Origin: Ignavibacteriaceae bacterium
GTDB lineage: Bacteria; Bacteroidota; Ignavibacteria; Ignavibacteriales; Ignavibacteriaceae
Assembly (NCBI GenBank): GCA_013388545.1
Contig: JACAFB010000033.1
Coordinates: 33,466-97,465, forward strand
Reading direction: 5' to 3'
Length of the DNA stretch: 64,000 nt
Made by a program: the position numbers and the translations under genes. Below the pieces are notes generated by a model. It searched no databases, was not told the origin of the DNA, and saw nothing but the letters and a program-made list of their open reading frames with translations. Below, one piece after another: positions 50,591-59,792 of the stretch. Position 1 is the first letter of the stretch. Each line of letters starts with the position of its first letter.

Positions 50591-50977
50591 CTATTCATTC
50601 TGAGATTTTATTGTTTTCGGTCGCAGAGCAGATATGAAAAGACTTATCCAGCCAGCAAGAAAACTTACTCCCCCTATTGGTGTTATCATTGCAAATATTT
50701 TAATTCCTGTTATTGAGTAAGTGTAAAGCGAAAAGGAAAATAAAATTATACCTGCCAGAAAATAAATAAGCGTCAGATTAGCTTTTATTTTATTATTCAA
50801 CGAAAGAGTAATCATGATTATGGTATGGACCAACTGATAAAGAACACCCGTCTTGTAAATTTCAATCATTGAAGGAGGAAGCTGCTCTCGCAATCCGTGA
50901 GCACCAAAGGCACCAAGAGCTACCGCGAGAAATCCGAGGGCCGCAGATATTGCGAGCCAATAATTCTTTTTATCCAT
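50591..50977 (-). CDS. DUF423-family membrane protein
   Basis: The 128-residue protein has four transmembrane segments and the motif ALGAFGAHGLREQL near 21-34, typical of the DUF423/YgdD family. No function is known. It is on the minus strand, sharing an 87-nt divergent gap with the CcmE-like gene, and nearly touching the methyltransferase gene on the other side. Confidence 0.8.
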   Translation of the reverse strand: MDKKNYWLAISAALGFLAVALGAFGAHGLREQLPPSMIEIYKTGVLYQLVHTIIMITLSLNNKIKANLTLIYFLAGIILFSFSLYTYSITGIKIFAMITPIGGVSFLAGWISLFISALRPKTIKSQNE

Positions 50978-51022
50978 TATTATGTAACTAAATTATATTG
51001 ATTACTTAAAACAAATTTCCTT

Positions 51023-51030
51023 AAATTTGA
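51023..51030 (+). promoter_or_regulatory. Bacteroidota-type -7 element
   Basis: TAAATTTG matches TAnnTTTG; an ATTG ends 22 nt upstream, a weak -33 match. Transcription would start near 51037 and serve the CcmE-like gene and uvrB. Confidence 0.4.
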
Positions 51031-51064
51031 TAATAATATAAACATTAGACCGGAATAAAATATT

Positions 51065-51409
51065 ATGAGGCTGATTCAGAAATTTATTTTACCACTTCTT
51101 ATTTTAATTGTGGGTTTTGTTATTTACCAGTTTTATTTTTCTGGCGGGGGAGGACTAGATTCATTTGATGAACTCGACCCGAATAACAGCGCCGTCAAAG
51201 AACTTCGTGTTAAATTAATAAATGATAGAGGAGTAAGCCAGCAAGGCGGACAAACGATTTTTTATGCTTCCGACAAAAACGGAAAAGTATTAATGGTCTC
51301 AGGTGAATTCACTCTTCCTGAGGGATTTGATAAAGCTGATATAATAATTATGCGTGGACATTTAAGCGCGGCGGGGGTATTTCACGCCCACGAAGTACTT
51401 GTTGATTAA
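51065..51409 (+). CDS. Small membrane-anchored OB-fold protein, CcmE-like
   Basis: The 114-residue protein has one transmembrane segment at 8-26, then a beta-rich domain. The segment [25 protein letters not shown] followed by [11 protein letters not shown] resembles the OB-fold of CcmE heme chaperones (…VVVQG…G.F.A.EVLAK), but ends before the region that carries the heme-binding His in CcmE. It precedes uvrB by 5 nt. A heme role is therefore doubtful. Confidence 0.55.
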   Translation: MRLIQKFILPLLILIVGFVIYQFYFSGGGGLDSFDELDPNNSAVKELRVKLINDRGVSQQGGQTIFYASDKNGKVLMVSGEFTLPEGFDKADIIIMRGHLSAAGVFHAHEVLVD

Positions 51410-51414
51410 TCCGA

Positions 51415-53427
51415 ATGAAAAAATTTGAACTGATATCAAACTATAAACCAGCCGGAGATCAGCCTCAGGCAATTGCACAATTAGTTGAAGGAATTTCAAG
51501 AGGAGAAAAATTTCAAACTCTGCTGGGAGTTACAGGAAGCGGAAAAACATTTACAATTTCAAATGTGATTGCCCAAATTGAGAAACCCACTCTTATAATT
51601 TCACACAATAAAACACTTGCAGCCCAGCTTTATTCCGAATTCAAAGCTTTCTTTCCTAATAACGCAGTTGAATTCTTTATAAGCTATTATGATTACTATC
51701 AGCCTGAAGCGTATGTTGTTTCATCCGATCTTTACATCGAGAAAGATTTTACAATCAACGAAGAGATTGACAGGCTCAGACTTAAAGCCACAACTTCGTT
51801 GATTGAGGGAAGGAGAGATGTAATTGTAGTTGCAAGCGTAAGCTGTATTTATGGTATTGGTGCTCCGCAGGAATATGCTGAGCAAGTTTTATTTGTCAGG
51901 AAAGGTGAAAAAAAAGATCGCAAAAAACTTTATCGTGAGCTGATTGATATCCATTATGTAAGAAACGATTCTGAATTTACAAGGGGAACATTTCGTGCAA
52001 GAGGAGACGTTCTTGAAATAATTCCGGCATACCAGATTGAAGAAGCAATTAGGATTGAATTCTGGGATGACGACGTAGAAAAAATTTCAATTATTGACTC
52101 TGTAACCGGTGATATTTTAAGAGAGACGGATTCAGCTGCTATATATCCTGCAAAATATTTTGTTACTCAGCGCGATCAGCTTCAAAGGGCAATCCATTCA
52201 ATTGAAACCGAGCTTGAAGAAAGACTAAAATATTTGCATTCACAGGAAAAGTATCTTGAAGCTCAAAGACTTGAGCAGCGCACAAAGTTCGATATTGAAA
52301 TGATGAAAGAAATAGGATATTGTTCCGGTATAGAAAATTATTCAAGGCATATGGATGGTCGTGTTGCCGGGTCTAGACCATATAACCTTCTCGATTATTT
52401 CCCAAAAGATTTTTTACTTGTCATTGATGAATCTCACGTTACAATTCCGCAGCTCAGAGCAATGTACAACGGTGACAGGCACAGAAAAGAAACTTTGGTT
52501 GAATATGGTTTCCGTCTGCCCTCTGCTTTAGATAATCGTCCGATGAAGTTTGAAGAGTTTGAATCGATGCTGAACCAGGTGATTTTTGTAAGCGCTACTC
52601 CTGCTGATTATGAGCTTATGAAAAGCGGCGGAATCGTTGTTGAACAAATCATCAGACCAACCGGATTACTTGATCCCGAGATTGAAGTCAGGCCTGTTAA
52701 AGGGCAGATTGACGACCTGATCGGTGAAATCAGAAAAAGAGCTCAAAGCAAGGAGCGAACACTTGTCACTACTTTAACGAAAAAAATGGCTGAGGATCTT
52801 GCAGATTATCTTGATAAAATTGGAATGAAAGTTCGTTATATTCACAGCGATATTGACGCCCTGGAACGAGTTGAAATACTTCGCGATCTTCGCATCGGCG
52901 AATTTGATGTCCTTGTTGGAGTCAATCTTCTTCGTGAAGGTTTGGATCTACCGGAAGTTTCGCTTGTAGCTATTATTGATGCGGATAAGGAAGGATTTCT
53001 CAGAAGTGAAAGATCACTTATGCAGACTGCAGGAAGAACAGCACGAAATGTTAACGGCAGAGTAATTATGTATGCAGATGTAATTACTGATTCTATGCGA
53101 AAAATGATTGCTGAAACTAACCGGCGAAGAAAACTTCAGACCGAGTATAATAAGAAAAACAAGATTGAACCAAGAACTATTTATAAAAGCCTTGAAGAAA
53201 TTCTTAGCTCTACTTCGATTGCTGATGTCAGAAAGAAAGAAGATAAGGTTGATTATTACTTTGCTAAAGTTGCCGAGCCTTTATTAAAGTATATGACCGA
53301 TGATCAGAAGCTTGACCTTGTTGACCAGTTAACCGATGAAATGCATAAAGCTGCAAAAGATCTGGACTTTGAAAGAGCTGCAAAACTACGAGATGAAATC
53401 AAACGCTTAAAAAGCACAGTTAAGTAA
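51415..53427 (+). CDS. uvrB: UvrABC excinuclease subunit B
   Basis: The 670-residue helicase-like protein acts in nucleotide excision repair. Walker A is GVTGSGKT at 38-45; the beta-hairpin region is [12 protein letters not shown]; the DEAD-type box is VIDESHV; motif VI is QTAGRTARN. The C-terminal UVR domain ([19 protein letters not shown]) binds UvrC. Length and domains are typical. Confidence 0.96.
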   Translation: MKKFELISNYKPAGDQPQAIAQLVEGISRGEKFQTLLGVTGSGKTFTISNVIAQIEKPTLIISHNKTLAAQLYSEFKAFFPNNAVEFFISYYDYYQPEAYVVSSDLYIEKDFTINEEIDRLRLKATTSLIEGRRDVIVVASVSCIYGIGAPQEYAEQVLFVRKGEKKDRKKLYRELIDIHYVRNDSEFTRGTFRARGDVLEIIPAYQIEEAIRIEFWDDDVEKISIIDSVTGDILRETDSAAIYPAKYFVTQRDQLQRAIHSIETELEERLKYLHSQEKYLEAQRLEQRTKFDIEMMKEIGYCSGIENYSRHMDGRVAGSRPYNLLDYFPKDFLLVIDESHVTIPQLRAMYNGDRHRKETLVEYGFRLPSALDNRPMKFEEFESMLNQVIFVSATPADYELMKSGGIVVEQIIRPTGLLDPEIEVRPVKGQIDDLIGEIRKRAQSKERTLVTTLTKKMAEDLADYLDKIGMKVRYIHSDIDALERVEILRDLRIGEFDVLVGVNLLREGLDLPEVSLVAIIDADKEGFLRSERSLMQTAGRTARNVNGRVIMYADVITDSMRKMIAETNRRRKLQTEYNKKNKIEPRTIYKSLEEILSSTSIADVRKKEDKVDYYFAKVAEPLLKYMTDDQKLDLVDQLTDEMHKAAKDLDFERAAKLRDEIKRLKSTVK

Positions 53428-53456
53428 TCTCACATTAGTTCGTTTAATTCAATTGC

Positions 53457-55072
53457 CTATTTCAAAACTATCATTTTCTTAGTACTTGAATAATCCCTTG
53501 AAATTAGAGTATAAAAGTACACTCCGTTTGATATTGCTTCAGAAGAAAACGCTACTTCATACTTCCCTTCGAGCTTGAATTCATTTACAAGTGTAGCCAC
53601 CTCACTTCCTATAATATCGAAAACCTAAAGAGTTGTATGTCCGCTTACCGGAAGCTCAAAATTAATTCTTGTAACAGGGTTAAAGGGATTGGGATAATTT
53701 TGACTTAAAAAATAATTCTCAGGTGCCGGAGGTAAAACAGTCTCCACCAGTGTAGGTTTGTAATTGTTATAAAATAATTTCAGGATCGCTGCACTATTTT
53801 TCAAAGCTTTCAGCGATAACAGGTTGCTCTTATCTCTTGCAAGAAAAATTGCATAAGCAACTTCCTGCGTGTCATCAACTGCCATATAAACTGGTCCTGT
53901 ACTCATAATTATTCTCCGATCACCGGCCGGTAGTGTTTCGATCCATCCCGATTGTGTTACAGGATCACCACTGAATGGGAATGTTGTTGAATCATTAGTA
54001 ATTGGATTGAACCATAGGTTTCCATTTGCTCTTCTGCCCTGCATCCATCTATAAACAATATCAGCATTGCTTCCATCCAGCAGTACTTCATCAGGGTTGT
54101 TATACCAAAAAGCAGTTATGTTTTTGTTTTTAAATCCCCGGATCCAATTTCCATTAAATAATGCACTATCAGAATTACTTGAATTAACTCTTGGGCCTTG
54201 GAGCAGAACATATCCAACTGCCGGAGGATTTTCACCATAACCACCATTATCAAGGCTATCCGCATTGTAACAGTAACCTAATCCCAATAAAGTATCACAA
54301 CCGATGAAATCATCCATATTATAACCTAAATCGGGATCTGAGAAAATTGAAAAGTAAACATTAAATAATTTTAAACCGCTTTTATTAATGATTTTATATT
54401 TTTTGAAGACAGCATCTCCCAATGAGTTATTTCTGTTAAAGCCATAAATTGTAACTTGAATTTCGAGTCCGATGGGAGAACTTCCATAAAGGAAAGTTGA
54501 ATTGGAAGGATTCATATCGTTACAAACAAACCACGAAATTTCGTCGCCTATATATTCGGGTTGATCAATGTAAGGAGTGTATTTACCATCGATGTTCACA
54601 TCAACCCAGGGTGCGCCGTCTTCCCATGGCCATTCCTCATAATCTTTTTTAAACCTATCAATTCTATTAAAGGGCAGTTCCTGCCAATCAGGTCTGGTTT
54701 TAAAAATTCTGTATTTCTCTAGGTCAGGATTGTCTGGTTGACCATTGGATAGAATTTTTCCGGGCTGTAAACCCGATCGATAAGTTGAACCTTCAATCCT
54801 AACTTCGGAATCAGAGATTTGAGCGCCAATTAAAAATCCATCTACAAAAACTGCTGTGCTAGCTCCGGGTAAACTGGCTGGCCACACTAAACCAGCACTT
54901 TCAGTTGCAAAATTGTAAGAACCTATTCCGGTGTTAGAAAAGTGCATACGGATATTATTGATTGAAATCAAATCGAATTTTCGTAAGGCAGGATGTTCTG
55001 AGACAAGCCGCTTTGCAGAGAAACTAAGAAAAAGAAAACGAACAAAACAAAAGAGCACTTTATGGGTTTCAT
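53457..55072 (-). pseudogene. T9SS-exported protein gene broken by a frameshift and an amber codon
   Basis: The minus-strand frame from 55139 to 53625 encodes a large secreted domain ending with SQNYPNPFNPVTRINFELP and a TAG at 53625. In the same frame the DNA past that TAG still reads VFDIIGSEVATLVNEF and continues to ISNGVYFYTLISRDYSS and KKMIVLK with a stop at 53457: the rest of a type A T9SS sorting domain. The likely true start is ATG at 55072 (AAAGGAG just upstream), which encodes a signal peptide MKPIKCSFVLFVFFFLVSLQ in another frame and meets TGA at 54968. So a frameshift and a nonsense codon both break it. The body is not recognised beyond the sorting domain. Confidence 0.72.
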
Positions 55073-55143
55073 TTCGCACTCCTTTTCGTAATTCTACTTT
55101 TTTTATTTGTAATAAAACACAATTCCGGGTTAAATGCAAGCCC

Positions 55144-56037
55144 TCATGAGGGATCTTTAAACTTTGGGGCTGAAATGAATGGAGGATTTAATTCTTTGAT
55201 CAGAGAATTAATTTCGTAGTAAACTTTTTCGAGAAACAAGCCGGAGGGCGGTGCTGTGAACTTAGCGACTTCATTTGATTTTGCTGACAAGTAATTTGAA
55301 ATGTCTTTTTCTGATTTATTTCCTCTTCCGACTTCGACTAAAACTCCAACTATTCGTCTTACCATTTTCCAGATGAAATGTGAGCCGACGATTCTTATCA
55401 GAATTAAATCGCCCTCCTCTTTCATTTGAATATCATCAATTAAAACTTTAGTAGATTTTTCTTCGGGATCATCATCTGAGAAAGATGAGAAGTCGTGCAT
55501 ACCAATAAATAGTTTCGATGCTGATTCCATCTCTTTAAAATCAAGCTTGTCTTTCACCCACCAAACATAAATTTTACCAAAAGCAGTCCTTCGTCTTGAT
55601 ATTTGATAAATGTAACTGCGTGATTTAGCATCGTGGCGGGCGTGAAAGTTAGTTGAAGTTTTTTCAACTTCGAGGATATTTATATCGTGTGGAAGTAAAT
55701 CATTAAGTTTCATTCGGATAATTTCCGGTGCAAGTACAGTTTTTGCATCAAGATGAGCGATCTGGCAAAGTGCGTGAACTCCACTATCCGTTCTTCCAGA
55801 GCCCTGGATATCTATAAAATTATTTTCAAAGACTTGAATTGCCGCTTTGATCATTTCACCTTGTATCGTTCTTGCATTTTCCTGCTTCTGCCAACCGGAG
55901 TAACGCGTTCCGTCGTATTCAATTAAAAGCTTGAAACGAGATAAATTTGATCTCTTTATCAGCTGCTGTGTTTTGGATTTATGGCCCGATTTTGATTTTT
56001 CATTTTTCCCCTTTCGAAAATAACTTTGTCTTTTCAT
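55144..56037 (-). CDS. truA: tRNA pseudouridine(38-40) synthase TruA
   Basis: The 297-residue enzyme has a lysine-rich N-terminal extension (about 1-35), then TruA proper: FKLLIEYDGTRYSGWQ, GSGRTDSGVHAL with catalytic Asp84, and RSYIYQISRRRT. It modifies U38-U40 of the anticodon stem. It overlaps the upstream queD stop by four bases. An internal start at the core is possible. Confidence 0.92.
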   Translation of the reverse strand: MKRQSYFRKGKNEKSKSGHKSKTQQLIKRSNLSRFKLLIEYDGTRYSGWQKQENARTIQGEMIKAAIQVFENNFIDIQGSGRTDSGVHALCQIAHLDAKTVLAPEIIRMKLNDLLPHDINILEVEKTSTNFHARHDAKSRSYIYQISRRRTAFGKIYVWWVKDKLDFKEMESASKLFIGMHDFSSFSDDDPEEKSTKVLIDDIQMKEEGDLILIRIVGSHFIWKMVRRIVGVLVEVGRGNKSEKDISNYLSAKSNEVAKFTAPPSGLFLEKVYYEINSLIKELNPPFISAPKFKDPS

Positions 56038-56450
56038 TTTAATCTACCGGATGTTTCTGCATAATCAAATGCCGTTTCATAAACGCGGACTTTAACTGAA
56101 AATACATTTGCCGGAAGCCTAGATTTGAAGATTTCATTTAACAGATAGTTCGAAATGTTCTCTGCTGTTGATTGAAAATCCACGATAACTTTCTTTGAGT
56201 TCATCTTTTCTAAAAACTCAAGGACAACTTTGTCATCTTTATTAACCATAAAAGCATGATCAAGTTTTTCAATGATAGGATTAATTATCTTCTCAACATC
56301 ATAGTAATCAATTATCATCCCTTGCTTATCAAGGTTTCCATCAAACTCAACAAGCATTTTGTACGAATGTCCGTGAATATTTTTGCACAGACCAAAATGA
56401 TCGGGAAGTCTGTGTCCCATTTCCCATCTGAATTCTTTTGCGATTTTCAT
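56034..56450 (-). CDS. queD: 6-carboxytetrahydropterin synthase QueD
   Basis: The 138-residue protein has the zinc ligands His13, His26 and His28 (EMGHRLPDH; CKNIHGHSY) with Cys22 of the catalytic set, and YYDVEKIINPIIEKLDH. QueD makes 6-carboxytetrahydropterin for queuosine or other deazaguanine synthesis. It is paired with queE on the same strand but separated by a structured repeat. Confidence 0.9.
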   Translation of the reverse strand: MKIAKEFRWEMGHRLPDHFGLCKNIHGHSYKMLVEFDGNLDKQGMIIDYYDVEKIINPIIEKLDHAFMVNKDDKVVLEFLEKMNSKKVIVDFQSTAENISNYLLNEIFKSRLPANVFSVKVRVYETAFDYAETSGRLK

Positions 56451-56487
56451 TTAAACTTATTTCACATTTTATTTTTTTTAATTCACG

Positions 56488-56591
56488 TAAAACCGTTGAA
56501 ACGGTTACAAACGTTTTAATTATTCTGTTTACACCGGGATTAATCCCGGTGTTAATCTTAGCTTACCCAATTAATTGTTTCAACAGTTTTA
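56488..56591. repeat. REP-like structured repeat between queE and queD
   Basis: The element has outer arms TAAAACCGTTGAAAC (56488-56502) and GTTTCAACAGTTTTA (56577-56591), inverted with one mismatch. Inside are a local inverted repeat AACCGTTGAAACGGTT and a perfect 22-nt palindrome ACACCGGGATT/AATCCCGGTGT (56531-56552). This resembles repetitive extragenic palindromes with associated transposases in related genomes; the dispersed nature is inferred from one copy. Confidence 0.55.
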
Positions 56592-56604
56592 TTTTTCAGT
56601 GAAG

Positions 56605-57246
56605 CTATACTCCCTTTGTTTGCGGATGCCAAATGTATTTATGCATCTGCAGCTGAAATCTTACATCAAGTTTATCTTCTAATATCCAATTGACTAATTG
56701 AACAGGTTCAAGTTCACCAAATACAACCGAAAATAATATTACGCATTTTCTGTTCAAGTTATATTTTCTGATCTGCTCAACTGACCAATCGTAATCTTCA
56801 CGATTACCGATTACAAATTTCAGCTCGTCGGTTGGTTTTAGATACTTCAAATTCTCATAAAGATTTTTCTTTTCCATTCCGCTTGACGGACATTTCAAAT
56901 CCATAATTATTTTTACTCCCGGATCAATTTCTTTTATCGGAAGACTTCCTCCGGTTTCAATCATTACTTCGTATCCGAGTTCACATAGAGTTTTCATCAA
57001 CTCAAGGCATTCATCCATTTGAACGAGCGGCTCGCCACCGGTTATTTCAACAAGTTTGCATTTATATTTTTCAACTTCATCAATTACCTGCTGAACTGAC
57101 ATATCTTTTCCTTCGAAAAAAGCATATTCAGTATCGCAATAAGTGCAGCGGAGATTGCAGTAAGTCAGCCGGACAAAAACACACGGTCTTCCCGCGTGAG
57201 TGCTTTCTCCCTGAATTGAATGATATATTTCATTAACCTTGATCAT
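56605..57246 (-). CDS. queE: 7-carboxy-7-deazaguanine synthase QueE
   Basis: The 213-residue radical SAM enzyme has C30-x3-C34-x2-C37 (YCNLRCTYCD), SIQGESTHAGRPCVFVRLT at 10-28 and EITGGEPLVQ. It converts 6-carboxytetrahydropterin, the QueD product, to CDG for queuosine. It is divergent from rpsT. The ATG is clear and the length is typical. Confidence 0.93.
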   Translation of the reverse strand: MIKVNEIYHSIQGESTHAGRPCVFVRLTYCNLRCTYCDTEYAFFEGKDMSVQQVIDEVEKYKCKLVEITGGEPLVQMDECLELMKTLCELGYEVMIETGGSLPIKEIDPGVKIIMDLKCPSSGMEKKNLYENLKYLKPTDELKFVIGNREDYDWSVEQIRKYNLNRKCVILFSVVFGELEPVQLVNWILEDKLDVRFQLQMHKYIWHPQTKGV

Positions 57247-57306
57247 AAAACTTGTTATTTTTAGTCAAAATCAAACAATTTGGCGGTTCAAAATACTAAG
57301 GGTTTA

Positions 57307-57338
57307 TTTGACATCAAACGGGTATATGCATATATTTG
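57307..57338 (+). promoter_or_regulatory. Bacteroidota-type promoter of rpsT
   Basis: TTTG (57307-57310) is followed after 20 nt by TATATTTG (57331-57338). A start near 57345 gives a 31-nt leader to the rpsT ATG. Confidence 0.65.
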
Positions 57339-57375
57339 GCACTCATTTTTGAACCAAAAAAGGATTTTTTTACAA

Positions 57376-57633
57376 ATGGCAAGTCATAAATCAGCAAAGA
57401 AAAGAATCAGAATTACAGAGCGAAGAAGAAAAATCAATAAGATTTCTGTTTCTAAAATAAAGACCAGCTTGAAGAAAGTGTTTGACTCTAAGAAAAAAGA
57501 AGATGCTGAAAAATATTATAAAGAAGCTGTGGCCAATCTTGATCGTGGAGTATCAAAAAGCAGATTACACAGAAATACTGCTGCGAGAAAGAAATCACAG
57601 CTAACAAAGTACTTAAACTCTTTAACCCAGTAA
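57376..57633 (+). CDS. rpsT: 30S ribosomal protein S20
   Basis: The 85-residue basic protein begins MASHKSAKKRIRITERRRK and has the typical S20 helices (SRLHRNTAARKKSQLTKYL). It binds the 16S rRNA body. I placed the start at 57376, as S20 begins MA-K; a longer frame from 57280 overlaps the promoter and is not real. AAAGGA lies 12 nt upstream. A terminator follows. Confidence 0.95.
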   Translation: MASHKSAKKRIRITERRRKINKISVSKIKTSLKKVFDSKKKEDAEKYYKEAVANLDRGVSKSRLHRNTAARKKSQLTKYLNSLTQ

Positions 57634-57664
57634 AAATTTTTTCAAATATTTATTTATTCGTATG

Positions 57665-57693
57665 AAGGGCTTCCGGAAAGGTGCCCTTTTTAT
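57665..57693 (+). terminator. Terminator after rpsT
   Basis: AAGGGC and GCCCTT form the stem around an inner TTCCGGAA, followed by TTTTTATTTTT. It lies between the convergent rpsT and GlmU-like genes, with the U-tract on the plus strand. Confidence 0.8.
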
Positions 57694-57695
57694 TT

Positions 57696-59201
57696 TTACA
57701 AATCTTTAATGCTTTCAACTCCTTCGGGATGAGGAATATAAAATCTTATCGGAAGTGCATTACCGTTTTTGTCAACTATTCTTGAAACCTTCTTTTTTAT
57801 TATGATGCTGTTCTCAATATATAAGCCATCATCTAAAATTGACCCGAAAATGTAGCTGGTACCTTTGATAAGAACATTTTCACCGATTCGCAAAGGGAAT
57901 TCATCGCTTCCTGTCATATTCACACTCGATTCGATTTTTGAATTATCACCGATTACGATATTGCCTTTAATAATATCTCCCCATAATATTTCAACATTAT
58001 TTCCGATTATAAACTGCTGATTTGGGAAAGTAGAAAGATGAGCATTCTGCCAGATAACGGCATTCTTTCCGAAGTGAACATTTCCGTCAACAAAAACATT
58101 TTTTTTGAGCTCAATGTTGTGATTTAATTTTACACCTCTTCCGATATAGACACCTTTGCCGATTGTAATATCAAGCGGCCCCTCTTCCTTGTCCATTTTT
58201 ATGATTTGTTCCACAACTTCCTCGTCAATAAAAAAATCATCCGGGTCGGTAATTTCAATTGTATCTTTAAGTCTATCATAAACCTGTTTACGTGCAATGG
58301 CTTCCATCTCTTTAAGAACAGATTTGTTGTTGAATCCCATTACAACGTGTTGAAGTCTGGGACTTACAGCAGTAACGGTGTAACCTTTTTCATTAAAAAG
58401 TGAAATCAGGTCAGTTAGATAAATTTCATTCTGAACGTTGTTGCTTGATAATCTGCCGATAAGCTCTTTAAGTTTTTTGTATTTGAAAGCATAAACACCA
58501 GAATTGAATTCCGGATTATTTATTAGTTCCTTTTTTGTAAAAGAATAAACTCTGCCGTTGAATTCAACGTTATAGTTTTCATCTTCGGCAAGAGCAAATA
58601 TGTCTTTCTGTTCTTTTATTTCGATGACTTTGTTAAAATCGCTTCCTGAAGGATTTCCTTTCGCATCTTTTCCTTTTACACGAATAATTCTCCCGTAAGA
58701 ATTATCTTCGGCTTTGCCTTCAAATAATCCCGTAAGGACAGTCATATCACATTTATTGTTGATGAATTCTTTCCTGACAATCTGAATTGTCTCATCGTCA
58801 ATCAAGCCCATATCGCCGGGAAGAACATATACAATTCCATCTTCAAATGAATTATCAATGCGGTCAAGAGCAACCTGTACTGCGTGACCTGTGCCGTTCT
58901 GAACTTCCTGGTAAGCAAAAAGTGTTCTGAATCTTTTACCAATCACGTTCATAACATCGTCAGCTTTTATTCCAACAACAATTATGATATTTATATTTTC
59001 AATTCCTTTTCTGCAGGCTTTATATACTCTTTCAACGGTTGGTATTTCCCAGATTTTGTGCAGCATCTTTGAGCGCTGAGATTTTATTCTTTTGCCATGA
59101 CCGGCTGCAAGTATTATGGCGATTTCGTTTATGTTTTTATCCAAAGGGGAGGATAATTTATCCACAAGTTTTTGAATTTCTGTTGTATCTTTGCTTGTCA
59201 T
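57696..59201 (-). CDS. GlmU-like bifunctional nucleotidyltransferase with beta-helix
   Basis: The 501-residue protein has an N-terminal nucleotidyltransferase domain with ILAAGHGKRIKSQRSKMLHK (about 29-48) and VLPGDMGLID, followed from about 340 by left-handed beta-helix repeats (GVYIGRGVKLNHNIELKKN; NAVIWQNAHLS). The UTP-binding motif is as in GlmU or other NDP-sugar pyrophosphorylases, but the acetyltransferase catalytic residues are not recognised. It is 77 residues longer than the alternative GlmU at 41462. The substrate is uncertain. Confidence 0.75.
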   Translation of the reverse strand: MTSKDTTEIQKLVDKLSSPLDKNINEIAIILAAGHGKRIKSQRSKMLHKIWEIPTVERVYKACRKGIENINIIIVVGIKADDVMNVIGKRFRTLFAYQEVQNGTGHAVQVALDRIDNSFEDGIVYVLPGDMGLIDDETIQIVRKEFINNKCDMTVLTGLFEGKAEDNSYGRIIRVKGKDAKGNPSGSDFNKVIEIKEQKDIFALAEDENYNVEFNGRVYSFTKKELINNPEFNSGVYAFKYKKLKELIGRLSSNNVQNEIYLTDLISLFNEKGYTVTAVSPRLQHVVMGFNNKSVLKEMEAIARKQVYDRLKDTIEITDPDDFFIDEEVVEQIIKMDKEEGPLDITIGKGVYIGRGVKLNHNIELKKNVFVDGNVHFGKNAVIWQNAHLSTFPNQQFIIGNNVEILWGDIIKGNIVIGDNSKIESSVNMTGSDEFPLRIGENVLIKGTSYIFGSILDDGLYIENSIIIKKKVSRIVDKNGNALPIRFYIPHPEGVESIKDL

Positions 59202-59333
59202 TAATTTCTCCGTTAATAAATCGGTTTTTAACCAAATAACTTTTTAATGGTTTCAAATCTAATTAAACAAATTTTGATTTAAATTGTTATTAAGCTTTAA
59301 TTACATATTTTATAAAAAATCACGGATCAATAT

Positions 59334-59792
59334 ATGGTGAAAAAAATAATTTTAGTCGCAGTAGTTATGTTTATGTTGTCAGACTTTTCAGCTTTAGCTC
59401 AGTCGCGCGGATTCGGAATAGGAATAATTCTTGGTGAACCAACCGGTTTAAGCGGGAAATACTGGACTTCTTCCTATAGCGCATTCGATTTTGGTTTGGG
59501 CTATTCATTTGTTAAAGAAACCCGGTTCCATGCTCACATGGATTATGTTTTCCACACTCAATTAAGCAGTGTTCCCGAAAATTTTATGTTATACTATGGC
59601 CCGGGTGCAAGATTAAAGCTTCGTGAAAATGCCGACAGCAGATTTGGAATGCGGGGGGTTGTCGGATTTGTCTGGATTCCACGAGATGTTAGAATCGACG
59701 TTTTTCTTGAGCTTGCACCGATCCTCGATTTGGTTCCTGCTACTGAATTTTCAATCAATGGCGGGTTGGGTTTGCGGTTTTTCCTGAACTGA
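59334..59792 (+). CDS. Small exported beta-barrel-like protein
   Basis: The 152-residue protein has a signal peptide (cleavage near ALAQ) and alternating strands ending LRFFLN. It shows GIGIILGEPTGLSGKYW near 27-43, a motif of a small outer-membrane family of unknown function. Its 3' end overlaps the convergent O-antigen-ligase gene by 42 nt. Confidence 0.65.
   Translation: MVKKIILVAVVMFMLSDFSALAQSRGFGIGIILGEPTGLSGKYWTSSYSAFDFGLGYSFVKETRFHAHMDYVFHTQLSSVPENFMLYYGPGARLKLRENADSRFGMRGVVGFVWIPRDVRIDVFLELAPILDLVPATEFSINGGLGLRFFLN

Noticed and set aside
57280..57375. Longer upstream start for rpsT
   Set aside because: The extension would span a promoter and encode residues not typical of S20, which begins MA-K.
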